Source: Syngnathus acus (taxonomy: Eukaryota; Chordata; Actinopteri; Syngnathiformes; Syngnathidae). Taken from it: a DNA stretch of 64,000 nucleotides. Shown here piece after piece: positions 62,530-64,000 of the stretch. Each line of letters starts with the position of its first letter. Position 1 is the stretch's first letter. Made by a program: the position numbers and the translations under genes. The stretch lies in contig NC_051090.1 of assembly GCF_901709675.1 (NCBI RefSeq), positions 4,950,342 to 5,014,341 of the forward strand, given 5' to 3'. The notes under the pieces are model-generated. The model was given only the letters and a program-made list of their open reading frames with translations, did no database searches and was not told the DNA's origin.

Positions 62530-63562
62530 GCAAGTAGAGCCTCATTCGCTTTAATTCAATAGGAAGCCGGGCGCGGGAGTGTATGTCGATCACCCGGCGC
62601 CGACGCCGAGTGTCACGGCGGCTTTGTGTAAAAACGACATAAAAGCGCGTACTGTCACGAATGTGGCGTAATAGGGTCGCGGCGAAAGCGACTAGCCTCT
62701 TCTGCTAACGTCGCTTTCTACCCAGTTAACTTAGCAAGCACGAAGGGTTAGCTTCCTAGCATCACGCTGCCTCCAAAGAAGACGCCGAAAATGAATGATG
62801 GCCATGATAGCGCACTTGAGGTCGTCTGTGCAATCTCATTTTTATACGTTTATAATCGCTTGTCGCTAATATTATCTCTTGTGTTACGCGCTTAGTTTGG
62901 CCAGCTATGCACCTGTCAAAACGCTCGCTTGCCATGATTGAGAACCGAAAAGGCAGTTTTCTCATCACAGCTAGCCGGCTAGCAGCGCAGCTTACATAGA
63001 TAATGTTTAAATGAGGGCGCATTGGAACGGAACTAACTTAGTGTTCCTTTCTTGTCAAATAGAACAACCATATGATGTATTTACAACTTGTTGTCAGTGT
63101 TTTAACATTGTTTACCTACCGCTGTTGAGTTAGCATTGCCTATGCTAATGTCTTTCATGTAAACATCGGTAATACTTTTTACATACTCATGCGGTATTTT
63201 TTTAAAATGGGAAACGTACAAAGTACATAATGTCTACATGGTGCCAAGAAAGCTTTTATTAGCACCACATTCGACGTAAGTAACATTACAGTAGGGATAT
63301 AAACGCGTTTCAGTGGATTGTATGTTGTGTTGGAGGTAAATGAAGTGGCGCATGATTATCTGTCAAGTTCAAGACGTCAGAAGTGCGTTTTAGTGAGTTA
63401 TTTACTCTATTTTCTTTATATATACAAAATTCATCTGTCCTGTCATGGCCTTAATATATTCGTTCTCGTTGAAAACGTGATCGAGATTTATCCCAAAAAA
63501 TGTAACAAAATTATTATCACAAGGAATTCTTGTTTTAATTGAATATTTTCTTGTCAATCCAG
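62530..63562 (+). other. pias4: pias4 intron 1, GC-AG type
   Basis: 1033 bases from GCAAGT to a pyrimidine-rich acceptor ending CCAG at 63562. The donor equals the strong GC-donor consensus (GCAAGT). The left half is GC-rich and continues the promoter CpG island; no other feature was seen. Confidence 0.8.
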
Positions 63563-63944
63563 AATATGGTCAAAAGTTTCCGGGTGTCCGACCTGCAGAC
63601 ACTGCTGGCCTCCATGGGCCGTAGCAAGAGCGGCTTAAAGCAGGATCTGGTGGGCCGGGCGTTGAGGCTGGTCCAGACAGAATACAGCCCCGAGCTGCTC
63701 AAGAACGTGCGACAGCTCTACGAGTCGCGCTTCCCCAGAACGTCCGGATGGCTGGCGGCGCGGCGACCGGAGGGCATCCCTGTTTCTTATTCCTCCCTCA
63801 ATACGGCCCCGTCTGCCACCTCTCAGGGCGTTGAATACATCAACGGCATCTCCAAACCAATGGCCACGGCGGCACCGGAGGTCAAACTGGTGCCGCTGCC
63901 CTTCTATCAGACTTTGGAAACACTGCTGCCACCTACAGAGCTCA
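63563..63944 (+). CDS. pias4: PIAS4, exon 2 (gene continues beyond window)
   Basis: 382 bases encoding 127 residues plus one base before the donor GTGAGT at 63945. PIAS4 (PIASy) is a nuclear SUMO E3 ligase that modulates STAT, TGF-beta and DNA-damage signalling. The exon carries the whole SAP domain (FRVSDLQTLLASMGRSKSGL through VRQLYESRF), which binds AT-rich DNA. A variable linker containing YINGISKP follows, then the start of the PINIT domain (VKLVPLPFYQTLETLLPPTEL). The SP-RING catalytic domain and SUMO-interaction motif lie off the right edge. About 136 of an expected 500 or so residues are visible in the two exons. Whether it is teleost pias4a or pias4b cannot be decided here. Confidence 0.93.
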
Positions 63945-64000
63945 GTGAGTATGCACTTTCCCCATACGCAGGAGTTAGGCAACTCAAGTTTTGAGACAAG

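Noticed and set aside
62534-62535. GT donor for pias4 exon 1 instead of GC
   Set aside because: Using it adds four bases and throws the SAP domain out of frame.

Overview
The window is teleost fish nuclear DNA. It contains intron-bearing vertebrate genes with GT-AG (and one GC-AG) introns, long (GT)n/(CA)n arrays, and dispersed repeats of types common in fish. I cannot name the species; a percomorph-like genome is a guess. There are no viral or bacterial genes, no CRISPR array, and no tRNA or rRNA gene that I can recognise.

Five protein-coding genes are supported. (1) lingo3, + strand, 5327-7159, a single coding exon for a 610-residue neuronal LRR/Ig membrane protein. (2) A P4-ATPase of the ATP8B class, + strand, 9610-17973. 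I reconstructed 27 coding exons giving 1111 residues with every catalytic motif; synteny suggests atp8b3. (3) onecut3, - strand, coding exons at 37195-38248 and 25012-25304 separated by an 11.9 kb intron; 448 residues with CUT and homeodomain. (4) foxq2, - strand, exons at 59738-60148 and 58704-59069; 258 residues with an N-terminal EH1 repressor motif and a forkhead domain. (5) The 5' end of pias4, + strand, coding exons at 62503-62529 and 63563-63944, running off the right edge. Its first intron appears to be GC-AG.

Layout. 1-5.3 kb is lingo3 upstream DNA with a 130-base GT array. 7.2-9.6 kb is the lingo3 3' UTR, a repeat and two CTCF-like sites. 9.6-18.2 kb is the flippase gene. 18.2-25 kb has no genes, is rich in homopolymer tracts, and may be a very long onecut3 3' UTR. 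25-38.3 kb is onecut3 with a regulatory-looking intron. 38.3-58.7 kb is a 20 kb gene desert. 58.7-60.5 kb is foxq2, and 62.4 kb onward is pias4. ATP8B3 and ONECUT3 are also tail-to-tail neighbours on human 19p13.3, where LINGO3 and PIAS4 also lie, so the block looks ancestral.

The genes do not form one pathway. The most interesting content is regulatory. A near-consensus REST (RE1) site lies in the onecut3 intron. A recurring TATYGATCC word, resembling the ONECUT family's own binding site, is spread over 31.7-46.6 kb around onecut3. Full palindromic CREs lie upstream of onecut3. Exon boundaries, motif counts and repeat assignments were made by eye without database searches.
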